This document shows, piece after piece, positions 54,347 through 63,384 of a DNA stretch of 64,000 nucleotides; position 1 is the stretch's first letter, and the number at the start of each line of letters is the position of its first letter. This DNA is from Candidatus Riflebacteria bacterium HGW-Riflebacteria-1 (lineage in GTDB: Bacteria; Muiribacteriota; Ozemobacteria; Ozemobacterales; Ozemobacteraceae), in contig PGYB01000008.1 of the NCBI GenBank assembly GCA_002839445.1, positions 62,001 through 126,000 on the forward strand. The letters are read 5' to 3'. The translations under genes and the position numbers were made by a program. The notes below the pieces were generated by a model. That model was not told the DNA's origin, ran no database searches, and was given only the letters and a program-made list of their open reading frames with translations.

Positions 54347-56236
54347 TCAGCTGATTTTGCTGAGAATCTGCTGCAGGAACTGCAGAAACTTTTGGATGCT
54401 GGCTGCGTTGGCGCTCTGACCACCATAGAGTTCTGCTTCGAAGCATTGCGCGGCGTTTTTGCCATCTGCCGGTCTGAGGTTTAGCTCTAAACAGAGCCGT
54501 TCAAAGTATTCACCTGGCGTTTCATGTTCCTGACGTGGCAGCAGACCACGAGCTTCCATGAATTCAGCAAAACGGTTAAAGAGAGCTATTACATCTTTGC
54601 CCTGCAGTTCAAATTCTTTCAGAGTCGACATCCTGGCAATAGCCTCACGCAACGAATCTTCGCCAGCAGTGTCAGATTGTTCCTGCTGCTGTGTGCCGCG
54701 TTTTTTGAGCAGCTTCATCAGCCATTTAAGCCATTTTTCAGCATTTTTAACTATAAGCCAGATTATTGCCGCGAGCAGCAGAAGCGCAACAAGCGTGTAT
54801 ACGGTCCTTTTAAGAGCTTCTCTGCGTTCTTTTTCTTTGCTTTTGCGTTTTTTTTCGGCCGCTGCTTTTTGTTGTCTTTCTTCGCGTGCGCTGTCTTTAG
54901 AGACTGTTTCTGGCGATTGCGCCCTTTCAAAATCACCGTCTTGCGTGATGTTCTGCGGCCTTCTTGGCGGTTCGACGTCTTCAGCATATTCATCTGATTC
55001 AACAGTATCTCTGCCACCTTTATCAGCGCCATCAGAAGAATTTTTTCGGGCATTTTCCTTTTTCAGCTGCCTTTTTATAGACGCAAGCTCAACATCAGAA
55101 GGCAGCGAAACACCCTGATCAACCGGTGGCGGCGAATCAGAACGTTGTGGCGCCACATCAATAATCTTCCAGCCTTTCTTAGTAAGTACTTCAGCCCAGG
55201 CGTGCGCCATCGTCTCAACTACTACAAAACTGTTTTCGTTACGCTGCGATGAGGCAAAACCGCCGGCAACCCTTGCCGGGATGCCGTTCATGCGGCACAA
55301 CAACACTAGCGCGGCGGCAAAATGCTGGCAGTAACCAGTCATCGACTTGAGCAGAAATTCCTTTACCGGGTGCATTTCGGTGGTCTGCCGATAATCTTTT
55401 TTGTACAAGCCGTTCTTTTCGAGATACTCAACAATTTTGAAAACAGTTTGCGTTCCTGCTACTGCGTCTCGTGAAATTTCGGCCGCTTTTGCCCGCAAAT
55501 CATAGCTATCGAGAAAACCGAGAGCAAGATACGGACTGTCAGCATCAACTTCGGCCAACTCATCCGCAGCCAGAAGCAATGGAATGCCGCCGTAGGCAAC
55601 TTCGAATTCATCGCCAACGGCAATTGTCTTCGCCAGCACAACGCTGCCGTCACGCATGCTGCAAAAATCGAGTGGACCAGCAAGACTCTGCAATGGTGCC
55701 GGATGCGGCAGACGCTCTTCAAAATTGCAGAAAAAATGCAGATCTGCGGTTATTGTCGGCTCACCCGGAAAACGTTGTACTACATCGGCAAAAGCAAAAT
55801 CAGGCCAGTCTCGCGCGGCCATGCGGTTGAACCCGCTATCCATGCCGGTAGCCGAAAATCGTTCAAATGAACCGATACGCAGATATACGCGATCTGGAAC
55901 AACGCCAGATCTTGGCGCAAACGTGCAGACCATAGCCTTAATCAGTTCTTCTTTTGATTTTATCGGTGCGGTCTCAAGCGAAGCAAAATCCATTCCGGCT
56001 ACGCCCTTGACCACCAGCTTTGGCGCGGCCTGTTGCGGGGCGCCTGCCTTCCTGCCTGCAGCCCACTGCCCGCTCAAAATCGGGTCGTCGGTGAGAAACA
56101 GTAGCAGAAGGTATATCGGCAGACTGCAAATGAGAGCGGCAAACAGCAGCAGGCGTGTGCCATCCGCCGGCCTGTTGTCGAGGTCTTCACCTTCGACAAC
56201 CTTGTTCTGTTCAGGGTTTTCTACTGGTAGCATCAT
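54347..56236 (-). CDS. Transglutaminase-like protein with DUF4129
   Basis: 629 residues. One membrane helix near the N-terminus (LLFAALICSLPIYLLLLFL) and another at about 500-520 (TVYTLVALLLLAAIIWLIVK). Between them lies a transglutaminase-core domain with the catalytic triad Cys303 (TGYCQHFAAAL), His345 (MAHAWAEV) and Asp360 (IIDVAP). A low-complexity charged linker (about 380-490) follows. The C-terminal cytoplasmic part (about 540-625) is DUF4129. The domain plan is that of the TgpA group, but without the N-terminal multi-helix DUF3488 block. It overlaps the DUF58 gene by four bases (ATGA) and ends the moxR-DUF58 operon. A stem without T-tract at 54314-54347 covers its stop. Confidence 0.92.
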   Translation of the reverse strand: MMLPVENPEQNKVVEGEDLDNRPADGTRLLLFAALICSLPIYLLLLFLTDDPILSGQWAAGRKAGAPQQAAPKLVVKGVAGMDFASLETAPIKSKEELIKAMVCTFAPRSGVVPDRVYLRIGSFERFSATGMDSGFNRMAARDWPDFAFADVVQRFPGEPTITADLHFFCNFEERLPHPAPLQSLAGPLDFCSMRDGSVVLAKTIAVGDEFEVAYGGIPLLLAADELAEVDADSPYLALGFLDSYDLRAKAAEISRDAVAGTQTVFKIVEYLEKNGLYKKDYRQTTEMHPVKEFLLKSMTGYCQHFAAALVLLCRMNGIPARVAGGFASSQRNENSFVVVETMAHAWAEVLTKKGWKIIDVAPQRSDSPPPVDQGVSLPSDVELASIKRQLKKENARKNSSDGADKGGRDTVESDEYAEDVEPPRRPQNITQDGDFERAQSPETVSKDSAREERQQKAAAEKKRKSKEKERREALKRTVYTLVALLLLAAIIWLIVKNAEKWLKWLMKLLKKRGTQQQEQSDTAGEDSLREAIARMSTLKEFELQGKDVIALFNRFAEFMEARGLLPRQEHETPGEYFERLCLELNLRPADGKNAAQCFEAELYGGQSANAASIQKFLQFLQQILSKIS

Positions 56237-57549
56237 ACTGGTGCAGCAATCTCGCTTCGCGAAGGCAGCAGAACGAAATCAAGGTTCATTTCGCGCAGCC
56301 TCTGTTTAAAATCGTCTTTACTGACGTTCAGCCCGGCTTCTTCTGAGAATCTTGCCTGATCAGTATCATCTATTGCCCAGAAAGATACCTTCGCCCCTCT
56401 TGCCTGCAATGTCAGCAGGCCACTGAGCAGCTGATTAATATCGATATGGATTGTTTGACTCAGAAAAATCACGATGGTTCCCGGGCCGGCCTTGCTGAGA
56501 GCAAGACTTAGCAGTTGCTGCAATCCGCCAGTCTCTGCCGGCTTCAGATCGGCAAGCAGCTCAGTCATAAAGCCGTAGACGGGAACAGAGCTGTTGAGTC
56601 TTATGTGGTGAGCAAGGTCGTCAACACACAGGCCCATCGCAGCAGGCAGGCCGCGCTGGCAGGTTTCCCCCATTATGGCAGCAGCTATGCGCAGCAGCCT
56701 TTTCATGGTGTTACCAAAGCCAAAACCGCGTAACTGCGTGCGATCGGTGTGAACAGCCACCAGCACATCGGGACGGGTATCACGCTCAAACTGTTTGATT
56801 ACCGGAACTCCGACCTGCGCGGTTTTGAGCCAGCTCATCGCCCGAATGTCGTCGCCTTGCACGTATTCCTTGATGCCGTAAAAATCCATGCCATGACCGG
56901 CCATGGTCGAGCGGCTGTCGCCCATCGGCGTCAGCGCGTTGGCCTTTACCAGGTCAAGATCATCGGGCGCGGGCGGGTTGAGCCAGACCTTGAGAGGAGT
57001 TTTAAGTTGAAAAATCCGTTTTTCTTCAAAAAAATTGAACGGGTCGCTGATTCTGATTTCGAGCGGGCCGATGTTGAAACTGCCATAACCACGGTTGAGA
57101 CGATGCCGGTATAAAATCACAGCGCTGCCAGTTCTGGCAAAGTCTTCGTGTTGAAGCTGAATCTCAGGGCTCGTTAACACGTCGACGGCTGGAAAGTGGT
57201 CCTGCAGATACGCATAGGCAAAGGGCAGCGGGTTGTTGTAATGAATCAGCAGCTTTACTTCAATAATCTCGTTTTCGAGGCAAATCGCGGGCATTTCACG
57301 GCTGATCAGGCTGAAACTGCGGGCCGTCGCCTTAACATACACCCAGGCCAGCAAGATTACCAGCGCTGGAAAAATCACCAGAATAAGCGCGCGGGGATTA
57401 AAACCAAAGCTGTGTCTGCTCGGCATAAAAGCGAAAAGACCGATTCCCATGGTCAATATCAGCAGGTTGCGCAACCGGGTAGCGGGGTTAGTGAAAAACT
57501 TCAGAAAAGTGCCCGGATCTTCCCTTAACGAGTGATGGAAATACCTCAT
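56233..57549 (-). CDS. DUF58 protein (MoxR-associated)
   Basis: 438 residues. Two N-terminal membrane helices (LRNLLILTMGIGLFAFM; ALILVIFPALVILLAWVYV) are followed by a beta-rich region and the DUF58 core: GMDFYGIKEYVQGDDIRAMS and WLKTAQVGVPVIKQFERDTR, then VLVAVHTDRTQ, a VWA-like first strand. MoxR AAA ATPases, DUF58 and transglutaminase proteins are commonly encoded together and are thought to act in folding, assembly or metal insertion at the envelope. The start follows GGAG at eight bases. It lies 16 bases after moxR and overlaps the transglutaminase gene. Confidence 0.93.
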   Translation of the reverse strand: MRYFHHSLREDPGTFLKFFTNPATRLRNLLILTMGIGLFAFMPSRHSFGFNPRALILVIFPALVILLAWVYVKATARSFSLISREMPAICLENEIIEVKLLIHYNNPLPFAYAYLQDHFPAVDVLTSPEIQLQHEDFARTGSAVILYRHRLNRGYGSFNIGPLEIRISDPFNFFEEKRIFQLKTPLKVWLNPPAPDDLDLVKANALTPMGDSRSTMAGHGMDFYGIKEYVQGDDIRAMSWLKTAQVGVPVIKQFERDTRPDVLVAVHTDRTQLRGFGFGNTMKRLLRIAAAIMGETCQRGLPAAMGLCVDDLAHHIRLNSSVPVYGFMTELLADLKPAETGGLQQLLSLALSKAGPGTIVIFLSQTIHIDINQLLSGLLTLQARGAKVSFWAIDDTDQARFSEEAGLNVSKDDFKQRLREMNLDFVLLPSRSEIAAPV

Positions 57550-57565
57550 TTTGCTGGCTCCGTAA

Positions 57566-58933
57566 TTATCGCTGGTTGTCTCTAACCACTGGAACCGGGA
57601 CAGTGCGCGATACTTCGCCGACGACGTCTTTTGCCGAGACCCGCTTGACCATCGCGTGCGGCTGCAGAATCAGGCGATGCGCGAAGACCGGCTCAGCGAG
57701 GATTTTTACGTCATCAGGAATCACATAATTTCTGGCATTGAGACAGGCCCAGGCTCTTGCCGCGCCCATCAAGGCGATCGATGCACGAGGGCTCGGCCCG
57801 AGAACCAGGTCTCTATGCTGGCGCAGTCCATCAGCCAGCGACAGAATATAATCAAGTATCTCGGGCGAAATAGTCACTTTGTCAGCAATGTATTGTTGAA
57901 TCAATCTGAATTCTTTACGACTGACAATGGGGCGCAAGGCTGCGAGCGGGTTACCGCCCTTTCTTGCCGTTAGCATTTCGCGCTCGTGACTGCGGTCGGG
58001 GTAACCCATGCTTAGTTTAAGCAGAAAGCGGTCAAGCTGTGCTTCGGGCAGCGGGTAGGTACCATGTTGCTCAACCGGATTCTGGGTTGCGAGCACGAAA
58101 AAGACTTTGGGAATATTGAAAGCCGCGCCGTCTATAGAAATCTGGCGCTCTTCCATGACTTCAAGCAAACTCGACTGTGTGCGCGGCGTAGCGCGGTTTA
58201 TTTCGTCAGCGAGAAAAATATTGGTAAACACCGGGCCGCGCTTGAACGAAAACGACGAATCAGCAGGGTTATAGATCATGGTGCCGGTAATATCCATCGG
58301 CAGCAGGTCGGGAGTGAACTGCACTCTTTTAAACGTGCAGTCTATAGTGGCTGCCAGAGCCCGCGCCAGCATGGTCTTGCCGGTACCCGGCACATCTTCG
58401 AGCAGAACATGTGAGTTCGCCAGAGCGCCGGTCAGCACCTGTCTGATCACCTCGGTCTTGCCGACAATAACCTTTTCGATATTCGCGATGATCTTTTCGA
58501 TCAGCGGGGCCGGTTTAAATTCTGAGAGGTCGCTGAGGTCATACTCATCTTCCATTAGTTCATCATTGCTGGTGCTGCACAGGGCGTTCACTTCCTGCAT
58601 TCTGCGCCGATACCAGTCGTCTTCAATGTGCAGAACTTCTTTAAGGGCAAACAGATGTTTTTTTTCGACTTCGGTCAAAACCCCGTCAGCAGTTGCATAA
58701 TCGCAGGCGCTCAAAAAAAGCCCCTTGCCGTCAAAGTGCCTTGGCGCGTCCTTAGCCGCATCGGTGTGCGCGATTGATTCGCGCAGCTGCTCTTCTACCT
58801 TAGTCTTGCTTATGCCCAGCAAATCTGCCAGCTGTATTATCTTCTGCTTGTCTGTCTCGTCGAGGCGCTTGTCACGAAGGGCCTCGATCAGCATAAGCTT
58901 CATGGTGTTGGCGGCGCTAAGTTCCTGATTCAT
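57566..58933 (-). CDS. MoxR-family AAA ATPase with N-terminal TerB-like domain
   Basis: 455 residues from the ATG at 58933 (GGAG nine bases before it); an upstream in-frame start is less supported. Residues about 5-120 are TerB-like (MLIEALRDKRLDETDKQKII; SACDYATADGVLTEVEKKHL). The AAA_3 core begins near 150: Walker A DVPGTGKTML, Walker B IFLADEINRATPRTQSSLLE, and sensor ATQNPVEQHGTYPLPEAQLD. The C-terminal lid follows (GPSPRASIALMGAARAWACL). MoxR ATPases act as chaperones or assembly factors. The TerB fusion is uncommon and matches the TerB domain of the protein at 51.7-54.1 kb. First gene of the MoxR-DUF58-transglutaminase operon. Confidence 0.93.
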   Translation of the reverse strand: MNQELSAANTMKLMLIEALRDKRLDETDKQKIIQLADLLGISKTKVEEQLRESIAHTDAAKDAPRHFDGKGLFLSACDYATADGVLTEVEKKHLFALKEVLHIEDDWYRRRMQEVNALCSTSNDELMEDEYDLSDLSEFKPAPLIEKIIANIEKVIVGKTEVIRQVLTGALANSHVLLEDVPGTGKTMLARALAATIDCTFKRVQFTPDLLPMDITGTMIYNPADSSFSFKRGPVFTNIFLADEINRATPRTQSSLLEVMEERQISIDGAAFNIPKVFFVLATQNPVEQHGTYPLPEAQLDRFLLKLSMGYPDRSHEREMLTARKGGNPLAALRPIVSRKEFRLIQQYIADKVTISPEILDYILSLADGLRQHRDLVLGPSPRASIALMGAARAWACLNARNYVIPDDVKILAEPVFAHRLILQPHAMVKRVSAKDVVGEVSRTVPVPVVRDNQR

Positions 58934-59163
58934 TTTGTAACACTCCGATAAGTGATTCAGCTCATTGCATGTATTATAAAGCAAAAAGCTGCTTTTAAAA
59001 GAAAATTACGCATGCCGCAAAAACCGCTCCAGTAATCGAGAAGTCGATGAGGCAAGTCGATGGAGCGTTGAAGCCAACAAGAGCTGCCTAATTTCGCCGA
59101 AAGCCCGAATAAACGGGATATGTTTGGGTGTCGTTCTTGTTTTTGCAGGACTCAATAAATCAA

Positions 59164-59922
59164 CTACCTTTTAAAGGCGACCTTCTGGCCGGTGGAAAAC
59201 ATCTTGCCGTTCTCTGCGCCTTTGATCAAGCGGATTGCGCGCGCAATGTCCTTGACCACAAAACCCGAAAGATCGGCAACGCCATATTCAAAAAGCAGCG
59301 GCGCCAGAGTGGTAGAAGGGCCGACCAAGGTTACCTTTTTTGCCTTTTTTGACAGCGCAAGGTATCGCGGCAGCGTCTTTTCGACAAAACTCGTGCTACC
59401 GATAAAAACGAAATCGCTTTCGGGCAGCAGGTAATCGGCTGAGGTAACCGGGTAATCGTCATCCTGCGGAATTTCGCCGGTGATGATCTTCATCTCGCAG
59501 ATCGGTGCCAGCAGAGTCATAATATGCGGAAAATGGCCGATTATCGTCACTTTTTGATCACGCACCTCGTTCTGCGACATTATGAACGGATCATAAATGC
59601 GATCTTCGACATGCATTGAATCACCAATTTTAACGCCAGCTTTTTTTGCCACCTCAATACTGTTGTAGTAGGCATTAATAGCGGCAAGACCAACTGAAGC
59701 CTCGTAAAAGTTCCATGATTTAACACAGGCGGCAACCTCTCTTAACGGCGCGCCTTCCATGTTCCTCGTGAACATTGGCATGCGATATTCGTAAGACTTT
59801 ATCTCGGCAATGCCGATGCCACCAGCACTTCTCACATAAGCATAGCTGCTGCCCCGCACGATTTCTTCTGCCTGCCAGTCTTCAGGTATGCCAGCGATCA
59901 ATCTGTCGTATATTTCCCACAT
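59164..59922 (-). CDS. DUF364 / DUF4213 putative heavy-metal chelation protein
   Basis: 252 residues from the ATG at 59922, which shares a base with the preceding stop codon (TGATG), with GAGG ten bases before it. The N-terminal part (WEIYDRLIAGIPEDWQAEEI) is DUF4213-like; it has an enolase-N-like fold in known structures. The C-terminal half is DUF364, a Rossmann-like domain: VTIIGHFPHI, LLPESDFVFIGSTSFVEKTL, VTLVGPSTTLAPLLFEYGVA. DUF364 has been proposed to chelate heavy metals or corrin-like ligands, on structural grounds only. It is the last gene of a three-gene operon with an ABC ATPase and a G3E GTPase, which supports a metal- or cofactor-handling job. Confidence 0.86.
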   Translation of the reverse strand: MWEIYDRLIAGIPEDWQAEEIVRGSSYAYVRSAGGIGIAEIKSYEYRMPMFTRNMEGAPLREVAACVKSWNFYEASVGLAAINAYYNSIEVAKKAGVKIGDSMHVEDRIYDPFIMSQNEVRDQKVTIIGHFPHIMTLLAPICEMKIITGEIPQDDDYPVTSADYLLPESDFVFIGSTSFVEKTLPRYLALSKKAKKVTLVGPSTTLAPLLFEYGVADLSGFVVKDIARAIRLIKGAENGKMFSTGQKVAFKR

Positions 59923-60956
59923 CACTGCTGTTCCTCGCCTTTCACTGTATCCATGCTTATTTCCTGGCCATGTCTGAGACAGGTTCTGAGTCGATACAGA
60001 GTTGCATCAAGCTTTTCAATGGCTCCAAGGCAACCCTTTTCTTCAGCAGACGTCTCGATTATGCGGCTGATACCGCCGTTTTTGATGACGATACGCTTGT
60101 CGGCACTCAAGGCCAACAGCGGATCATGCGTCGAAATAAAAACGATTTTTTCTTTTTGCGCAAGAATCTGAATCGCCTGCCGCCTGTCGATACCGGCATT
60201 TTCGATCTCATCGATCAAAACAACCGGCGATGAACTCATATAAGCGGTGTCTGCGATCATCAGAGCCCGCGATTGACCACCGCTGAGCTGGGTGACCTTG
60301 GTATCGAGCAAGAACTTTTCGCCAGCAAGCTCATTAGCGCATTCAAAACATTTAACAATGGTATTTTCGGCATCCCGGGTCAGGCGGCTGCTGGCATGCA
60401 TTCCGAGAAATTCTTTAACCGTCAGATCCATGACAAAATTCATGTTCTGCGATAGCTGCGCCACCAGCTTGCCTTCCATGTCGAAGCGACGCTCGTCAGA
60501 AATTTCTTTGCCATCGATATGGATGCGCCGTCCGGTTGGAGTATCACCGTCAGCGAGGCATTCAATATCAGCGAGAAGGCGGCTTTTACCGGCTCCAGTC
60601 GGGCCGACGATGCTGATAATTTCACCAACCGAGGCTGTCCACTGCTCGATTTCAGCTTCGCCTGATTTTCCGTGACCGCCAATTATGGTAAGAGATCTGA
60701 TGGCAGCGTCGTCACTGGCTACCTTACCGAAGGTTTCGAGAAACTGGCAAAATTCGCGCAATATCATGCCCTTGTCGAGGCCGAATTCGCTGATGTCATC
60801 TTCAGCGATATTGTCCAGAGCCTGCATCAGGGGAAGGTTAAAGTCGATATTAGTAAGCCGCAGATTCATAAAAAAATCGCGGCAGATCGGGTGTTCGGCG
60901 ATAATCTTGTGCAGAGGCGCCGCGATTGCCATTTCAAGGTATTTTTCGGCAGTCAT
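59922..60956 (-). CDS. Soluble ABC ATPase with DUF1858-like N-terminal domain
   Basis: 344 residues. Residues about 8-76 form a small helical domain (LHKIIAEHPICRDFFMNLRL) that resembles DUF1858/ScdA-N type domains. The ABC domain then has Walker A GPTGAGKS (118-125), Q-loop LVAQLSQNMNFV, signature LSGGQSRALMIADT, Walker B VVLIDEIENAG and the switch His in FISTHDPLLAL. No membrane helix and no permease gene are present, so this is probably not a transporter subunit but a soluble ATPase that drives protein or metal-site rearrangement. It overlaps the GTPase gene by four bases and the DUF364 gene by one, implying tight co-production. Confidence 0.9.
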   Translation of the reverse strand: MTAEKYLEMAIAAPLHKIIAEHPICRDFFMNLRLTNIDFNLPLMQALDNIAEDDISEFGLDKGMILREFCQFLETFGKVASDDAAIRSLTIIGGHGKSGEAEIEQWTASVGEIISIVGPTGAGKSRLLADIECLADGDTPTGRRIHIDGKEISDERRFDMEGKLVAQLSQNMNFVMDLTVKEFLGMHASSRLTRDAENTIVKCFECANELAGEKFLLDTKVTQLSGGQSRALMIADTAYMSSSPVVLIDEIENAGIDRRQAIQILAQKEKIVFISTHDPLLALSADKRIVIKNGGISRIIETSAEEKGCLGAIEKLDATLYRLRTCLRHGQEISMDTVKGEEQQ

Positions 60957-61645
60957 CTCGACTTAAACTCCATCCGTTTCATGGTGCCCATCTGATATTC
61001 TGCGCCAATACGCATCTCACCAGTACAATACGAACACACGGCCGCCGGTGTAGTAAAGCGCAATTTCATGTCGCGCAGGCCAGTTATTTCTCTGGCGCCC
61101 TGCAGATGCTTGGCAAGCAGCGGCGCTCCCTGACCGGTAATGCCGTTAACAAAGATAATTCTGGCTGCCGTGTTTACCTGTTTTATATTAAAGGCAAAAA
61201 CCTCTCGCTCAGCCTGCGAAACGATATCGCCCTTGGTGACTACGACGATGTCGGCCATTTTCAGCATGGGGCCAATCTTGCGCGGCGTGTTTACACCAGA
61301 AAGGTTGTCGATGACGCACACCGACAGAATGCCCTGAATATAAGGCGAGCAGCGGTTACAAAGGCCTGCGCTTTCGCTGACCAGTATCTTGAAGCCTGAT
61401 TTTATGCCCCACTCCACCGCCGCTTCGATATTGCTGACGAAAAAATGATCGGGGCAGAGTTTGCCGGAAAATCCTGTCTCGACCCGCACGCCCACTTCCT
61501 CATAGCGAAGGTTGTCAAACGAAGTCAGGCAGTCGAATTTGACGACACCGATTTCTTTAACCTCGACGTTCATGGCTTCGATCAGCTTGATAATAACCGA
61601 TGTCTTACCTGATGATGGCGGCCCGGCAAATGTGATCAGCTTCAT
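60953..61645 (-). CDS. G3E-family GTPase (HypB/UreG/CobW-like)
   Basis: 230 residues. The P-loop GPPSSGKTS is at 8-16; the G3-like glutamate is in VSESAGLCN, and TKGD (137-140) is a variant of the NKxD guanine-binding motif. Two CxxC pairs stand out: Cys96/Cys99 (GLCNRCSP) and Cys204/Cys207 (CSYC), plus Cys64. G3E GTPases load nickel, cobalt or other metals into enzymes. The cysteine pairs would supply metal sites, and CxxC placement just after the ESAG motif resembles metallochaperones. It starts the operon GTPase-ABC ATPase-DUF364 with AGGAA before its ATG. The client enzyme is not in the window. Confidence 0.87.
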   Translation of the reverse strand: MKLITFAGPPSSGKTSVIIKLIEAMNVEVKEIGVVKFDCLTSFDNLRYEEVGVRVETGFSGKLCPDHFFVSNIEAAVEWGIKSGFKILVSESAGLCNRCSPYIQGILSVCVIDNLSGVNTPRKIGPMLKMADIVVVTKGDIVSQAEREVFAFNIKQVNTAARIIFVNGITGQGAPLLAKHLQGAREITGLRDMKLRFTTPAAVCSYCTGEMRIGAEYQMGTMKRMEFKSR

Positions 61646-61907
61646 ATCGTTTCCTCGCTATGGCAGAACCAGAACATCTAATGGCTTTTCAGCTGCAAAC
61701 ACGACAAACAGTAACAGTACCGCCAGTTGATGTCAACGCGGCAACATTCAGACAAATGCAAATCGAGCAGGCGCCGCATTCATTATGGACAGGAGCTGAC
61801 AATCGCGAGTTCACAGACTTTTCGACAAACATCGCATTTCACTATTGCCAGTTGAGCGTTTGCGATATATGCTGGCATCTTCAATAGACCAACAGGGAAG
61901 CAAAAAT

Positions 61908-63203
61908 ATGACAGAAAACATTGCGCAGGAGCCAAAAAAGACCACCGGCAACCCATGGCTGTTCGTGCCATCGCTGTTCTTTCTTGAGGGCATACCCTAT
62001 TTTATCGTCAGCACCGTTTCGGTCACCATGTTCAAGAGAATGGGCATCTCAAATGCCGAGATCGGGCTGTGGACAAGCCTGATCACCTGGCCATGGATCA
62101 TCAAGATGCTTTGGGGCCCGCTTGTCGAGTCGACTTCGACGAAGCGCAAATGGATTATCGGCACCCAGATTCTCGGTGTTCTGGCCATGATTGGCGTTTC
62201 GCAGACGATAACCATGGAAAACTTTCTTACGCCGACCCTGGTCGTGCTGACCATTCTGGCCTTTCTTTCGGCAACGCATGATATAGCCGCCGACGGCTTT
62301 TACCTGCTCGCACTCTCGCCCGAAGATCAGGCGTATTTTGTTGGCATACGCGGCACCGCTTACCGCCTTGCCAATGTTTTCTGCAATGGCGGTCTTATCT
62401 ACCTTGCTGGAACCTTTGAGTCTGCTCCGGGAGCGATTATCCCGCTGGCATGGCGAAATGTGCTGATCATCGCCGCCCTGATCTATCTGTTTTTTGTAGT
62501 GTTGGGCTACAAAGCCATGCCGAAGCCTCGTCAGGACGCCGACAAGCAGGAGAGTTTTCCATTCAAAGCGGCCTTTACCGAATATTTTTCGCAGGCTAAA
62601 CTGCCTTTAATTCTCGGTTTTATACTGCTTTACCGCTTTGGTGAGTCGATGGTCAGCAAGATGTCGAACCCGTTTCTTATCGACGCGATTGAAAAAGGCG
62701 GAATGGGCATGACCACCTCTGAAGTCGGCTTTATTACAGGTGTTGTCGGTGTCGTGTCACTTACGCTCGGCGGCATAATTGGCGGCATGGTCATTTCGCG
62801 ATTCGGCATCAAACGCTCGCTATGGCCCATGGTGCTGGCGATGAACGTGCCCAACCTCATGTATATCTGGGCCGCCACGGTGCAGCCCGGCAAAACGTGG
62901 GTAACCCTCATCGTTGGCTGCGACCAGTTTGGCTACGGCTTTGGCTTTGCCGCTTACATGGTCTATCTGATGTTCATCACGCAGGGAACAAAATACCCGA
63001 CAGCGCACTACGCCATTTCGACCGGACTTATGGCTCTGGGAGCGATGACCGCAGGCATTACCAGCGGTTATGTTCAGCAATATACCGGCTATGTCGGTTT
63101 TTTCATCGCGACACTGGTGTTGGCAATGCCCGGCATTATACTGCTGCCTTTTCTACCGCTTGAAAAAGAAGATCTGCATATCGCCCCGGTTGATATCGAC
63201 TGA
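61908..63203 (+). CDS. AmpG-like MFS transporter
   Basis: 431 residues from the ATG at 61908, preceded by AGGGA; an in-frame start 21 codons upstream is unlikely. Twelve membrane helices in two halves. The N-terminal segment (FVPSLFFLEGIPYFIVSTVS; WTSLITWPWIIKMLWGPLVE) and SATHDIAADGFYLLALSPED match the AmpG/PAT-like major facilitator branch, in which HDIAxDG is a hallmark. AmpG imports GlcNAc-anhydroMurNAc muropeptides; related proteins import siderophores or acetyl-CoA. The protein probably recycles cell-wall fragments, but substrate is an inference. The gene is monocistronic and ends at a strong terminator. Confidence 0.85.
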   Translation: MTENIAQEPKKTTGNPWLFVPSLFFLEGIPYFIVSTVSVTMFKRMGISNAEIGLWTSLITWPWIIKMLWGPLVESTSTKRKWIIGTQILGVLAMIGVSQTITMENFLTPTLVVLTILAFLSATHDIAADGFYLLALSPEDQAYFVGIRGTAYRLANVFCNGGLIYLAGTFESAPGAIIPLAWRNVLIIAALIYLFFVVLGYKAMPKPRQDADKQESFPFKAAFTEYFSQAKLPLILGFILLYRFGESMVSKMSNPFLIDAIEKGGMGMTTSEVGFITGVVGVVSLTLGGIIGGMVISRFGIKRSLWPMVLAMNVPNLMYIWAATVQPGKTWVTLIVGCDQFGYGFGFAAYMVYLMFITQGTKYPTAHYAISTGLMALGAMTAGITSGYVQQYTGYVGFFIATLVLAMPGIILLPFLPLEKEDLHIAPVDID

Positions 63204-63216
63204 CTTAACCAGACGC

Positions 63217-63255
63217 AAAAAGACCTGCACTATTATCGCTGTGCAGGTCTTTTTT
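63217..63255. terminator. Rho-independent terminator, bidirectional
   Basis: AAAAAGACCTGCAC (63217-63230) and GTGCAGGTCTTTTT (63241-63254) are perfect inverted copies around a ten-base loop, with A and T runs at the two ends. It follows the AmpG-like gene by 13 bases. Confidence 0.93.
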
Positions 63256-63269
63256 ATTGCTTCTATTCC

Positions 63270-63325
63270 GTGCTCACGCTCATGCTCGTGCTCGTAATCG
63301 TAATCGGAATAGGAATCGCACCAGG
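63270..63325 (-). repeat. Hexamer-periodic repeat
   Basis: Reading six bases at a time gives GTGCTC ACGCTC ATGCTC GTGCTC, then GTAATC GTAATC GGAATA GGAATC, and finally GCACCAGG. On the other strand this starts CCTGGTGCGATTCC and contains GATTACGATTACG. The repeat at 1203-1230 has CCTGGTGCGATTGCGATTACG, so the two loci belong to one degenerate family. Confidence 0.55.
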
Positions 63326-63384
63326 CCAAGCGGCATCCCTCAGGCGCCATTGCGCTGGCGACGGCATTTACGAAGGAACTCCGA

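Noticed and set aside
54314..54348. TGACAAAG ... CTTTGTCA stem at the end of the transglutaminase gene as a terminator
   Set aside because: No T run follows on the minus strand; it may be a weak or Rho-assisted stop at best.
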